Assembly: GCA_920105805.1 (NCBI GenBank)
Contig: CAKKTI010000051.1
Location: forward strand, 1 to 64,000
Length of the DNA stretch: 64,000 nucleotides
DNA from: Condylostoma magnum
Lineage: Eukaryota > Ciliophora > Heterotrichea > Heterotrichida > Condylostomatidae
Direction of reading: 5' to 3'
Shown: positions 1-12,951 of the stretch, piece by piece
Layout of the letters: the number at the start of each line of letters is the position of its first letter
Numbering within the stretch: position 1 is the first letter of the stretch
Program-made: the position numbers and the translations under genes
The notes under the pieces: generated by a model
The model's input: the letters and a program-made list of their open reading frames with translations, nothing else
What the model was told of the DNA's origin: nothing
Databases searched by the model: none

Positions 1-783
1 TTAAGAGTTTCTAAATAACTAGGATTTTAATCCCCACCACCTCGTCTAGCATTTGAAAAGGGTTGAATGCTGTTTATTTGCTAAGAATGGCACCATTCTA
101 TACAGTTTTTGCAGTAATCCTAAAAAGAAAGTCCTTCTCCATTTACCTAGCTACTACTAGGGATTAATAACTGTATGCTTAATAAGCTAAGCAAGGCTGA
201 GAGATGCTTTTAGAGAGTAGTTGACTAAGATCTAGAAAGCAGTTCTATAGAAAGATGAATAGGCAGAAGAGCTAGTCGGTATATGAATCGTAGGTGGTTC
301 TAATTGTTTCCTTTTGAAGTGATATACGTAACAGATGCATTATCTTCTATAAGAAGAGACTGGATGGAAAATGCATGTGAGTTTTTATAAGCAATCGACA
401 TAGAGTAACCTTCACTTCCTTAAAACAGATTTTTCCTGCTATAAAGATCCCCTGCTGAGGAAGGTGATGAGTTTGTAATATCAATGCTTATAAAAGGCAC
501 GCTGCTACGGTATTTAGGAAGACTGAGGGAGGCTGAGGTTATGCTGGAGTAGGCTATTCAGTACTAAACTACAGTGCTAAATGAGATATGGGTTATTCCA
601 CACTTAATGTATGAGTTGGGAATGATTTATATAAAAGGAAGAGACTGGAAACTAGGTAGAGACACGTTTTTAAAGGCTAAGAAGTTCAAAAAGTATGATT
701 TCAGAAGATCACTCAATTTCAAGCTAAATGCAGCACTTGCGCATATTTCTAGTGAAGAGGATAAAGAGCATAAAATTTCTTAA
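1..783 (+). CDS. TTC39/Iml2-like TPR protein, C-terminal part (5' end outside window)
   Basis: The frame is open from base 1 with TAA/TAG as Gln and TGA as Trp, giving 260 codons; the start lies upstream. The C-terminal section (LIKGTLLRYLGRLREAE, then VIPHLMYELGMIYIKG and AKKFKKYDF) reads like the last TPR pair of the TTC39/Iml2 family, whose members have tetratricopeptide helices and, in yeast Iml2, a lipid-droplet/inclusion role. A preceding segment with KLSKAERCF fits an earlier repeat. The stop is probably TAA 781-783, 16 nt before the next ATG. Family assignment is from motif likeness only; the function in ciliates is not known to me. Confidence 0.65.
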
Positions 784-799
784 TTCATTTAAATTGATA

Positions 800-2500
800 A
801 TGTCTTAAAGTAAGTTAGTTGTGAAGTAAAAAATGCAGAAAAATCAGCCACCGGCTGGAGTTATATAAAGAAAGGCAGCTGGGAAGGAGTAGTAAGGAGG
901 TAACAGTAAAGAATGTGCTATAAAATGTAAATTGTGTATGCTTAGCTTTTAATAGTATGAAGTATAGAAGGTACTGCCTTATAAAATGCTGTTGTTGTTT
1001 AAACAACATACTAGACACTCTGGCAGGCAAATTTTTGATCTAAGTCATTTAAGGGCTATTTCTTTAGATATTTTAAGTCATTGAATAAGAATTTGTGATC
1101 TTTGTTTTATGTTAGTTATTAATGAGTATGAGCTTATAAAGGTTGAATAGAAATTAAGGAGAGCTATGAATGTGCCTAATAAGTAGGAAAATGTACTTGA
1201 GAATGCTAATTATGATCACCCTGTATTTATGCCGCAGTATATGTTGTAATGACGAATTCTACTGTACTTTCACTCCTTAGAATTTGTGTCTCCAAAACAC
1301 ACTTTAACCAGCGGATATATTTTTGAGTTTGAAATATTTGAGCATAAGTATAAAACCAAGCTTGAAACTAATAAAATATAGTAAAGCAAGTAAAATTATC
1401 ATCTACTTAAGCTATTCTACTTTTTTGCAACTTAAGACGATGATAGTATTACTAAAATATGTAAAGATGAGTACTTAGAGCTCAGATTATTTAAGTAGAG
1501 TAACTTGAATAATATTATAGCAAAAGCATAAATTTAGCCTTTGAAGCTGTTTAGCGGGTAGTACACATAAGGCTAGGCTTATATACAGAATTTTCAAGTT
1601 TTGCTATTTCAGTAGGAATATATCATCTTTAAGTTGAAATTATCAGTAGGAATTGCTTGTGACAATTAAATAGATGCTAAGAATTTACCTATAACCATAA
1701 CAAAATTCAAGGGTTGTTATGTACCTGAGGAGATGTACTTTAACTCAGACCCTCTGCCTAATTCATGGATGGAACTTTTCTAGCAAGACTATAATGATGC
1801 TGAAAGCTCTAACTAAGTTAACCTATTAGAGTAAATGTATCAACCAAAGCTAAAAAACAGAGAGATTATACAATCACCAATAGGCTCGACCAAAGTTTTA
1901 CATTTAAACGTTGAATTAAATCCGTTTAAAAAGGTCACAAGAAATATCACTCCTTCTAATTTTCATAAAAGACTTTACACACCTATAAAGCCAAAATAAA
2001 TCCAAAGGGCCTAATCGCATACAGTAGTAAATAAACCTAAACAAGAAGCTTCTACCAACACATCTCTCAACACTTCCATCAAAGTTTATTATACCAAAGA
2101 TATCAGTAAAAAGCTAAAATCTCCGTCATTTGTATCTTAAAAGGTAAATTAATCATTCCAAAGCACCCAACAAAACCTTATTGACTCCTATATTAGCCTT
2201 AACAAGCAAAAAATCCAAGACGTTTAAAAGGCAGATCTAGAGCAGTAAGTAGACCGATTCCTTAAATCTAGAAACTACTAAAACTAACGTATCGAAAAAT
2301 CACAATCCCAGAGTAATCTAATAATAGAAGTAAAACCGAAGTAATTAAAAAAATCAGAATCCTTCCTACATAAGCGCCCTCAAAGCCACATACGCATAAC
2401 AAGATCCAAAAGCAGAAGACAAAAAGCCCGCTAAGTAAGGACAGACAAATGAATTTAGAGCTATATAGCCGGACCCTATTCCCTTAAATCAAATTTGTAA
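800..2500 (+). CDS. Uncharacterised CxxC protein, paralogue of 3508-6057
   Basis: 566 aa from ATG 800 (a second in-frame ATG is at 833). Two CxxC pairs, CKLC at residues 43-46 and CDLC at 99-102, suggest one zinc site. A later segment (SDPLPNSWMELF) is shared with the gene at 3508-6057, where the two CxxC pairs also lie exactly 56 residues apart. The C-terminal 200 residues are basic, Ser/Gln/Lys-rich and probably disordered. The end is read at TAA 2498-2500; another TAA follows at 2504. I do not recognise the family, and no function is assigned. Confidence 0.75.
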
Positions 2501-2523
2501 ATATAACATTTTTTTAATCCTGC

Positions 2524-3471
2524 ATGTTTCTTAAAGACCTTAGAGCTCTTACAAAACACTAATTATCAATATACAATGCAGGAGTATCTGCAGTTGCTTA
2601 TATGTACGGTGTTCCTGCTATATCCCCTGCGAACACTTTGCTACTTTTTTCTGGTAGTTGTAATTTTTAGATAGATTTTATAGCAACTAGCACACAAGTT
2701 TTTAATTAAGTTATTGAGATTGAATAGGATAGAGTTATGAAGCGGACTCAAGACCGTCCGTTGCCTCAGGGAAGAATTTCTAAGGAGGCTGCCATGGGAA
2801 TCGGGGGAGCAATGGGGGCTTCTGGGCTATTGGCCTTATATTAGTTTAACTCTTTAGCGCCGTTAGTAGGACTGGGAACATGGGCCGGGTACCTAGGCTT
2901 GTATACACCCTTAAAGCAATACTCTAGGTTCAATACGCATGTAGGGGCATTGGTTGGAGGCTTACCTGTATATTTAGGATGGGCAGCAGCTACAGGAAGT
3001 TTGTATGGATAAACTCCTCTACTTATGTCAAGTTTCATAGTAGCTTGGTAGTTTCCTCATTTCTATGGGATTTTATGATCACATAAAGACGATTTTAAGA
3101 AAGCAGGATTTAAAATGATAACGGATATAGACCAACTCGGCATAAAATCCGTGCGATCAGTGTATTTAGGTGCATTTGGAATGTTAGCTAGTGCAGTTTC
3201 CCTAGGGGCAACTGGAGTGGTTTCTCCTTGGATTGTGGCAGTTGGATTATACAGCGTGTAATACCCAATGCGGCAATCGTTAAAGGAGTTTAGGGCATAT
3301 CCAAACTCAATGACAGCTGGTAAGATGGTGGGGGCAACTTATAAAATCATCCTGGTATTCTACCTAGCTCTCACAACTTCTCTGGGATATCAATGGCTTA
3401 TGAAGTATTTAGAATCAGTTAGAGCGTTTACTAACAGCAAAGCAAGGAAATATGATACTTATAATCCTTAG
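2524..3471 (+). CDS. COX10: Protoheme IX farnesyltransferase (COX10)
   Basis: UbiA-family prenyltransferase that converts heme b to heme O for cytochrome c oxidase in the mitochondrial inner membrane. The family signature is clear: DRVMKRTQDRPLP (first Asp-rich/MKRT motif), then LGLYTPLKQYSRFNTHVGAL, GGLPVYLGWAA, AWQFPHFYGILW and a KKAGFKMI segment. The second Trp of the PHF..LW motif is encoded by TGA, direct evidence for TGA=Trp. About 315 aa, close to the conserved core; a long mitochondrial leader is not evident, so the start (MFLKDLRALTKHQL) may be slightly internal. The end is TAG 3469-3471, with TAA at 3478 as an alternative. Confidence 0.93.
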
Positions 3472-3507
3472 CAAAATTAATTTTTTAGGTAATATTAACA
3501 ACGTTAA

Positions 3508-6057
3508 ATGGAAGTGAATTAATAATATTCGCATGATCCAAACTTCTACTCGGTTTTTTCTGATATTAAAACAGTTTCACCGCAGTAGAAGAAGCAGAGT
3601 TTTCAAAAATGCCTGGAATTGCATAAGAATAATATATTTTTAACTTAAACTGGTATTACTAAGGAAGATTTGAATACTCTGGCGAAGTAAAGGTAAATTA
3701 TAGATAGGATTATGGAAACAAGAGAGGCCTAGCAGCTAACTGAGGTAATTGAATAAAGAATGGCTTATTAAAGAAGTTAGTAATAATTTATAAGGAAATC
3801 ACGATAAAGAGAAAAACGATAAAAGGTATAGCAGAGTAAGCTTGAATAGCATCGATATAAGAAGAAAATTGAGCTGATTACTTATAATACGAACAAACAG
3901 TATTACACTACAACTCCATTCCAGCCTAAGTTTAAATTTCTTATTGGATTAATACAAGCTCCTCACAATAAACTAGGAAATTTAAAGATTAACATACCAG
4001 ATAGCTATTACTACGACAATGATCTCTATTTTGTCTAGACTAATGACTAAGGCTAGGTAACTTGCAGCAAAAACGTGAATATATACAGTTTTGCTAAATG
4101 AATTAAATAAGCTATGTAAGAAGAGCCATAAGACTCTTAAAAACCAATCCACCATGGCTCAGTTATAGCTAGAGTGGCTCATTGGGATAATAATTCAAAT
4201 GCTTTTGTGATGTCCTGGGATGACTTTACTCGAAAGGTTGACTGAAACGAGTAATTTAGAGGATGTTTGCTCTAAAAGTTTATTAGAAGCTCAGGAGGAA
4301 GGCCAACCATTACACGATTATACTACTATAACTTTAACAACGACTCAAAAGCAAACTTTGCTTATTATATTACTTGTAATGGCTTGTCAACCTGCAGGGC
4401 AGACTAAATAGAGTAGTATTGCCTCGTGGATATTAATAAACCTGAGGTTTTAGAGGTATTTAAAGCTTCTGGTGTGGCTTTACGGGGATTTGAAAATGAG
4501 GCTAAAAAGATTTGTAGATATTTGCAAAAAGGATACAATGTTAGGATAAATGAAATTGTGTTAGATTTTATGAAGGATGAACAGGGTAAAATTTGGTTTA
4601 TATCGTGCTAAGGGTTTTAGTTAGATGGAACAAGTTTGGTTAAATCTCCTGTTTTAAATAAGTCTCAGTAGAAAGCAGTTCCTTATAAACACTATGCCTT
4701 GTGTAAATTGTGCAGGCTTTATTATCCTGTACTAGAGCTTTCACATAATCTAAGTGTTAAAATGCTGCTTACGTTTAAATAATCTATTGGGAAAAGATTA
4801 GAAATGTAATGGGATACGTCTCATTTATTCGTACCAAATGCGGAGATGTTGTCTTAGAATGTAAGAATTTGCTATCACTGTTATATGTTAGTCATAGCTG
4901 AGTTTGATTTAATTGGAACCAGTTAGGATATCAGCAAGTTTTATAGTATTGAGTACTAGGAAAAAGATAGAGAAGGGGAAAAATAGTTAGAGATTCAATG
5001 GTAGTTTTTGCCATAAAGGCTGTCTTAATGGAGACTTATGTTCATGTTTAAGAAATTTGAAATAGATAAGCTTTAAGGATATAAGTATTTACAACTAAAG
5101 TACTGTGATTAAATAACATGCTGAAAAATAGAAAATGTTATCTAGGTAAAAGATGATTAATTATATGTAAAAGTGCCCTTTTTAAAGGTTCTTTACTTTT
5201 ACAACAATCCTTAAACTCATCCTTATGATTTTTTGAAATAATTAGAAGTAGAAATTAGAATTACTTATACTAAGCAATGGAATTCTACTATAGTTAGTAC
5301 ATCTTCTAAATTTTTCCAATATTTTTCAGCTACTTTGCCTCCAAATACAGCTATTACTTCTCATAAATTTATTGCATTATTTAATAAAGAAAACTAATCA
5401 TCTGCCTAGTTGCAGTTTTACATAGGGATTAGTCGAGATTAGGATATTCTAACTAGAAATATAAGGGTGTACTTTGACAAATAATTTGAAGCTTATATAC
5501 CTGAGCATTATTATATGACCAGTGATCCATTGCCTGATTAATGAATGGAGATTTTAGTATAGTATAAACCCAATTAAACCTTTGAGGAATAGGAGAAATA
5601 TGCATTACAAAAATACTCACCTAGATTAGCCAAATAGGACTTAAAAAACATGTAAGATACTTCATACCCGTTTAAGTCATCATTCCGAGATAGATATAAG
5701 CATAAAAGTACAAAGAATATTCCTAGACATTTAGCAGAAAGGAAAAATTGTATATAGTAACCAAATCACCCTATTATGAGTAAATCTAGCTCAGCTGCAA
5801 AAACTAAAAGACCTATTTCTGCTAATAACATACAAGATTTTAATACTGTTTATAAAAGAGGAGTTGAAAAAGATATTGCACAACTTTATTCTACAGTTGC
5901 TTCGTATATTAATAAAACGAGGTCAAGTAGAGCTACTTCTGCAACCAGGACAGGAAGCAAGAGAATTTCAAGGTCGAATAGCAGGAATCTTACACCATAG
6001 ATTAAAGAAAGAATGAGGCCAATGTCAGCTAGGCCTGATAGATGAAATTTTATATAA
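3508..6057 (+). CDS. Large uncharacterised CxxC protein, paralogue of 800-2500
   Basis: 849 aa. The N-terminal half has a coiled-coil, Arg/Gln-rich start and a conserved-looking domain (WDDFTRKVDWNEQFRGCLL, then ALRGFENEAKKICRYL and DFMKDEQGKIWF) absent from the upstream paralogue. The second half repeats that paralogue: CKLC at 399-402, CYHC at 455-458 and SDPLPDQWMEIL, followed by a basic Ser/Arg-rich tail. TGA 6043-6045 aligns with a Trp near the end of the paralogue (RTDKW against RPDRW), so I read it as Trp and end at the tandem TAA-TAG at 6055-6060. The two copies flank COX10. Function unknown. Confidence 0.75.
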
Positions 6058-6282
6058 TAGATTTGTATGTAATTTGATTATGGTTTAATTAATTGGTTGG
6101 ATCATTTCTATGTTCAAAGTACTTATACAATTTATTCTTCAGAAGCCTAATTTTTATTGTTTAAAATTCATAAATAAATTTAGTCGGTTAGTATAACGGG
6201 ATAAGAAAATAACCTAATGATAATTAGCCAAATTTATAGCTTTTATAATTAACTCAACAGATTCAGTATTTATAATCATTAA
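6058..6282. other. Convergent intergenic region
   Basis: 225 nt, AT-rich, between the CxxC paralogue and the stop of the CFAP157-like gene. No gene or convincing signal seen. A tRNA-like D-arm string near 6186 has no matching anticodon or T arm. Confidence 0.5.
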
Positions 6283-7651
6283 TTAAACTACTTGTCTCCT
6301 ATTTATATTAGAAGTTCTCGATTTCGTTCAAATCATTTGTGAGCGTGAAGGAGGTTAAAAGTTAGATATTTTCTACTCAAATCTAGATAAATCTATTGAT
6401 GTATTCAAAGATATGGCATTTTTTCTTATTTACTTTACAGCTGGCAAAACAGTGTTACTTCTAGACAATTAAACTACCTTTATACTAGGGAATTGTAAAT
6501 ATTTTTCTTGAATAAAAGGTTTTAATTAAGTTAATAACAAAGTAACAAATTAATCTTTTTCAACTTGATTGAGCTAGTCTGCATTTTTTCTAATTACAAC
6601 ATACAATTTTTCTATATCAATTTATACAATTTTGCCTAATGCCTTTTACTTGTTAGAATCTAAATAAGATGCTAAAATTCTAGCAAGTTTGTACTCATTT
6701 CCATACTTAAATTTAAACTTTTGAATTAATCTTAAATGACTTTCTCTTAGCTTATTATAATCTCTTTCTAAATCACTAATTTTTTATTGCAAACTGGTAA
6801 CATATTTACTTGTATCTTAATCGTTATAGTTCTAAGCATCTTTTAGCTTTTCTTGTAAATTATCAACTACCTTTTAAGATGTATGACTTTTTCTTATAAA
6901 CTGCTACTATAATTATTGATTGATTTACAATTCTGTTTACAGTTTTTACAGTTAATCTTCTAAAAACGCATTTCTAGTGCCTAGTTTCTCCCCCAGCTAG
7001 CATTACTAGAAAAGTTCATTATTAAGTTTCTAATTTTCTTAAATTGTTAAAAGAGTCATTGAGTTTAATTATTTCTCATTAACTGCTTTCATCTATTCAG
7101 TAGATTCATTCAGCTTATCCATCATATCTCGTTTTAATCTTTCCATATCTTTAATTTTCTACCTTTCCAATTCAGCTACTTTATCCAGATGCTCCTGGTC
7201 CTTTTAAGCTGTTTCTTGTTATAATACTTAAACTTTTCTTTCTAATTCTTCTTTTTCTTATTAAAATGCATTTAACTCATTTAATTTTCTCTGCAAAATT
7301 TGCTTCTCGTCATTTAGACTATTAAGTTCTTTTTAATGTAATTCTTTAGCCTAGTGCAATTTTTACTCTAACTGATTAAGACATACTATTTACATTTGAT
7401 ATTTTACGATATTTTATTTTCAGCTTCTCATATTCATCCTCTATCTCTCTTTTTTCATTTTTCAGTAGTTTTATTTCGTCATTATTAGTGAAAATCATCG
7501 CATTAAATGATTCTTTTAAATGTATGTTTTCTTTCTTCAATTATTCATATCTGTTTTGCAAAGCTTGCATTTCATAGCGCATTTAATCAATTCTTTCATG
7601 AAGCTTCATCTAGTTTAATTTAGAAAGTACTACGTTATCAGTTTTTGACAT
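6283..7651 (-). CDS. CFAP157-like coiled-coil protein (with small intron)
   Basis: 448 aa after removal of a 22-nt intron (7372-7393). Starts MSKTDNVVLSKLNQMK and is almost entirely coiled coil. The central part (LERQKIKDMERLKRDM, then LTIQENQKLNNELF and LGTRNAFLEDQLQKLQTEL) resembles the conserved middle of CFAP157, a basal-body/axoneme protein; BBOF1-type coiled coils are an alternative. The reading frame changes by one between 'KIKYRKIS' and 'LEQKLHQAKELH', which only an intron of length 1 mod 3 or a sequencing error explains. The C-terminus is basic. Stop TAA 6283-6285 is one of several candidates. Confidence 0.7.
7372..7393 (-). other. Predicted 22-nt spliceosomal intron
   Basis: On the minus strand it starts GTAAATAG and ends CTTAATCAG. 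Removal restores the coiled-coil frame (KISN joined to LEQKLHQ). A 15-nt GT..AG string with the same 3' end is nested inside but does not correct the frame. A second 22-nt option, shifted 8 nt upstream, also works. Confidence 0.55.
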
Positions 7652-7803
7652 TTATATAAACGGGAGAAATTCGATTAGTTCTGATTTAAGTTATAAATAT
7701 TTTTCAAATACTTAACTGTTATTTTAAGCCAATTACTAGAATAATGCATAAAATACTAAGAAATGTAATAAACTCAATTGAATAAAGAAATTATAACTAA
7801 ATA

Positions 7804-8166
7804 TCATTTTAAGATCATTGTGACTAAATCTAAAATATTAGCTGATTTTACCTTTTCAAAGTTAATTTCTTCATTTCTCATTCGTTTACGCTAGGTTGTC
7901 AAATTTAAGCCTATTTCATCAATGTTTGCATTCATTGTCTTTATTGCTACAACTTCTTACTTTGTAAATAATTTATTTATTGGAACTTCTTTTCTTACCG
8001 TTTGTATTAAAGCTTAGTAGGCTGATTGAATTATTTGAAATTTGGTAGTTTGGCTTGGGTCTTTATCTGGGTGATATTATTTAGCAAGTTTATGGTATTG
8101 CTTTTTGATTTCAATCTTTGTTGGCATTGGCCCTAATTAAAGAACTTTTAGATAAGCTTAATACAT
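7804..8166 (-). CDS. Small J-domain protein
   Basis: About 120 aa. Begins MYQAYLKVLQLG; a J domain covers roughly residues 5-60 with helix II KKQYHKLAKQYHPDKDP containing the HPD tripeptide needed to stimulate Hsp70 ATPase. No Gly/Phe or zinc region, so it is a type III J protein. The stop is ambiguous: TGA 7804-7806 ends the protein after 'MILK', but if it is Trp the frame runs on through a hydrophobic stretch (YLVIISLFNWVYYI) that could be a membrane anchor. The Hsp70 partner is unknown. Confidence 0.75.
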
Positions 8167-8432
8167 TATATTTTTTATTAATTTTTTAGATTTTTCTAGA
8201 AATGGAAAGATCTATTGAGTACCTATTTTATAAATCATATCAATACTGCATTACTGGTTGTTTTATAATACACAGTGTAAAATATTGATTAATTATCTAT
8301 ACATTATTTAAACAATTATATGAATCTATCCACTATAACTCTTTATTAATATTCCATAAATATAATACATGTACAACAATGCTTCCCTTACTCACTAACC
8401 TTCCATACAAATTATTTCTTATATTTCAAAAT

Positions 8433-9248
8433 ATGGGAGCAAAAGTAGCAAAGCACACTTTATATGTATCGATTAACGCGGATGATCGATAAAAAATCTA
8501 GTAAATTCTGCAAAAGTTTCCAAATATAGTAAATGAGCCAATAACAGATGACGGTAGAACCAATGCAGTGTCCCATGCAGCCTATCAGGGTAAATCTTTT
8601 CTAATTCCTCTATTTAAACAGTTTGGAGCAGACTTAGACAGGAGTGCTGGCTCTGGAATATGTCCTCTTCACTGGGCATCGGCCCGAGGTCATGTTGAAA
8701 CGTGTTAAGTGCTGGTAGACCTAGGCGCTAATATGGAAATCACGGGTCCTCATGATTTAAATGCATTAGATTATGCTGTTTTATACGGATACTACAACAC
8801 CGCGTATTTTTTCTATGAGAAGGGTATGAGACCTACTAAGACACCTGAGGAGTATGAGGAAATTAGATCGGTTATAAAATCTCCATATAGTGATTTTGCT
8901 GGGATTCTAATGTCTTTAGATTGTAATATGCCGCCTGATATGGTACCATCATTTTCTTTACCTCCAGTTGAACCTAAGGAGGAATTGTAAGATCCAGTTA
9001 AGGATCCTAGTGAAAGCTGGAAAAATTGGGCTAGAAGAATTTCTGAGTTTGAGTTTGAAGCTCCAAAAGTAGAAAGAAAATCCTTACCTTATGAATTACA
9101 ACCCTAAAATACTAAATTAGGAAAGGTTAAGATTCTGTTTGGGATAGAAAATGTACCATCGGATGAAATAAGCGGTATAGAGATTCCTTAGATTGAAAAG
9201 TAGGAAATTACTCCTGCAGTTTACGGAGTTGAGAATCAAGCTGAATAG
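8433..9248 (+). CDS. Ankyrin-repeat protein
   Basis: 271 aa. Starts MGAKVAKHTLYVSIN; three to four ankyrin repeats fill residues 15-140 (DGRTNAVSHAAYQGKSFLI, SGICPLHWASARGHVETC, HDLNALDYAVLYGYYNTAYF). The C-terminal half is acidic and Pro-rich with no motif. The only in-frame stop codon in the ankyrin core, TAA in 'VETCQVL', is read as Gln. The end is probably TAG 9246-9248, because the next gene's ATG is at 9262; reading on would overlap the ubiquitin-like domain in another frame. Protein partner unknown. Confidence 0.8.
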
Positions 9249-9261
9249 TAAATAGATAAAA

Positions 9262-10332
9262 ATGGACTTAATTACAATTGTTATAAAGACCCTAGATAAT
9301 AATCAGCTTGATCTGTAAATTAACTAAGGTGCAAGTGTTTTTGACTTAAAAAACTTAATTTTTCAACGGTTAAGAGTTCCAGTAGACCGTTAAAGACTTT
9401 TGTTTGACTCTAGAAAGCTGTTTAATGATTAAATTTTGAGTTAATTACAGATTTCTAATAACTCAACCATCCTTCTTATATCACATACAGCTAGAAATTA
9501 AGACTAAATTAGTCAGTTTCAACAATTAATCTAAGGCTCTAACTAAGCCTAAAACACTTAAGAAAACGTTACAATCGAACAATTTAATCACACAATCATT
9601 CAAAATCAAATTACAATATAAGACCTCATTTCCAATATACAAAACAACGGATTCTCTGTATAAAATCGAGTTTTTCATATAGGCTAGTGAGTAGATGTAT
9701 AGGACACAGTAGACCAGTGACTAGAGGCCTAAATAATTGCATTTAGGTCAACAAGTCAAGGTCAGCAAGCCTTTGTCCACTACAACGGCTGGCCGGACCG
9801 ATGGGATGAATGAATAGACTGTAATTCCTAGAGAATCCTGCCATTGCATTCCCGTACTTTTGGGTCTGTCCTACAGCCCTTCGCTTCCCCTAATCCCACA
9901 GTTACAGTAGACACAGACGTGAATTCCTAGATTTATCAAAGAGACTGTGTAAGAAGTGGCATGCAGTTGATTTACCAAGCCAAGAAGTACATGCAGCAGT
10001 ACAGAGAACTGGTTGAACTTTAAGGGTAGATAGAGGGAGATGAGATTGGAAGGAAAATATAAGAGCTAGGGTCAGTGATTAGCCCGATTCTAGATAGAGT
10101 AGGACGGATGATGATGGACATGGGAGGAATGGTAGCTAAGGAAATTGAGAGAAGTGATTTAGTCATGCCCTCAGGGCATGAATTAGCTACTAGAGGGCTA
10201 GGGTCTGGAGTTGATATTTACATACATTCACTGTATTTGCCTATGTAGTTTAATTATTAGTCAATATACTACGGCCTATATTTGTTAAAGGAGATCGTAT
10301 TTCTGTACTCACTGAGTATCTTAAAGGCTTAA
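9262..10332 (+). CDS. Ubiquitin-like domain protein with Tudor/MBT-like module
   Basis: About 356 aa. Residues 1-75 form a ubiquitin-like fold (ITIVIKTLDNNQLDLQI; LKNLIFQRLRVPVDRQRLLF; QISNNSTILLISH) without a C-terminal diglycine, so it is a built-in UBL rather than a modifier. Around residues 145-200 comes WVDVQDTVDQWLEAQIIAF and VHYNGWPDRWDEWI, typical of chromo-barrel/MBT/Tudor-like or agenet beta barrels; two of its conserved Trp are TGA. A helical, Met/Gly-rich C-terminus follows. Ubiquilin/BAG6-type adaptor or chromatin roles are both possible. Stop read at TAA 10330-10332; TAG 10252 or 10258 would also serve. Confidence 0.7.
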
Positions 10333-10339
10333 GTTGTCT

Positions 10340-11704
10340 TTAGCTTCTATGCTTCCTCATTTATTGCTGTTCTTGATACTATTGTTCCAACTGTTCAATC
10401 ATTTCTTACTGTGTTTCTATAAAATGCATCGTCATATTACAAAATTTTGTAAATTTCATTCCTCCAAAGAACATTATTCGAGTTCCATTTGCACCTGAGT
10501 ATGCTCCCCATCTATACGAAGGTATCCACCCAGAAATTTTAAGCAATTTTCACTTATTCTATATAATTTCATATACATGAATGTCAACTTTACTATTTTA
10601 AATTAAAGTTTGTGACAATTTACCCCCAAAAATGAATATTTAGTCTTTGATTATTTCCTAACAGTGCCCACTTCGTGCACATGGCCCTTCACCCGAAGGT
10701 TTCAATTTTCTCCACTATAATACATTCTTATCTTAAATCTTCTGATACTACAAAATCCATAACTCATTAGAAAGACTGTCTACAGTTTCTCCTCCAAACA
10801 AATAAAACCCTGAATTCTCTTAAGTATGATAATCGTCGAAAAATGTTTTCATACTAAACATACCAACACCTACCTACTTAGTCATATGATAACTGTAATA
10901 TATGGATATTTATGCGGAAAAGCGAGGTTTAGGCCTTATATTATCCTAAAACTCGATTTTTGTTCATTATAAACTTTCCAGATTAAGCATTTTCACATCT
11001 CCTAAAATCCTACCACTAGAGTTTAATCCTCCATACACAATCATAGTGCTTCCAAGTCTAGTACAGCAATGTGATCTCCTGGGCTAAATTTTATCGTTTT
11101 TAACATGCACAACTCTGCTTTAATATGTAACAGTATCAAAAATCCATAAATCAGGAAAACACTGTCTTATTTACAGCATTTGATTGAAGTCTCCTCTCCC
11201 TCCATAAATAAAAACACAGTTTTTATATCCTATAGCACTATGCCCCATTCTCGGCTAGCAAATATTTCCTGTGATTTTCTCAGGACAGTATCAATGCACA
11301 GCTAAGGGATCAAAAACTCTTATATCATTAAATCTTCTACGGGCTTAGCCTCCAAACATGTAAAATTTACCGTTTAGATATGTAAAACTAGCTCCTTCTC
11401 TGGCATCTGGCATTGATCCTCTTGCAAAACTTTTCGATCAAAATAGTTATAGTCTTGGAGGAGTAAAAATATTGTTATCACTATTTTCTTCTGTATACTT
11501 TTTAATCAATTCATCTAAAAACGTAGGTTTTTACATTTTTGTAATATCAGTGCGAGGATTTATTGTTGGAAGGCTTTAAGTAGATAATGAGGGACTTGCT
11601 TTTATCCTTATATCAGGTTTTGGAAGTTTGAAGATTTTAACTGGTTGAAAGGGACGTCGAGCAGATGAAAGAATGCTTTAAAGGTAATTATCACTACTAT
11701 ACAT
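10340..11704 (-). CDS. Kelch-repeat protein
   Basis: 454 aa, one uninterrupted frame. An N-terminal disordered tract (about 130 residues) is followed by six kelch blades marked by YMFGG, FIYGG, IVYGG, YLFGG, FIFGG and MFFGG, each preceded by an aromatic/Arg strand, so a complete beta propeller is likely. A short Gln-rich helix ends the protein. No BTB, BACK or F-box is visible. The ATG sits directly after TATAAA. The stop, TAA 10340-10342, is 7 nt from the convergent UBL-gene stop. Exact role unknown; such propellers are usually scaffold or substrate-recognition parts. Confidence 0.88.
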
Positions 11705-11918
11705 TTTATAAGTACAGAAATAGTTATATTTATCATATAGCTAACTAGTAAAGTTATATATACTAATTTCTCATCATAGATATATAAATACGCATTAAAT
11801 ACACACAATTAAACTTCCTCAAATTCTATACACTTTCAGTACATTTCCCTACTCCATTTTGTTTTAGAAAGTGTTTCATTTTTTAGTATTTAAATCCCAG
11901 GAAAACTAACTTAATAAA

Positions 11919-12368
<450 letters not shown>

Positions 12369-12452
12369 TCTAAATTCACTTTTATATCAAATTTGTTTTA
12401 GTTTTTGTTTTAGTTTCGCAGTTTTAAAGTTTAGTGGTTATTTTGCTATAAA

Positions 12453-12896
<444 letters not shown>

Positions 12897-12951
12897 TTTT
12901 AACCATAGTTTTATAGCATATACTCTAAATAAACCTAAATGTTATTATTAA

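Noticed and set aside
6181-6345. tRNA-like A-box string near 6186 and B-box-like gttcaaatc near 6325
   Set aside because: Too far apart and no acceptor or anticodon stem can be drawn.
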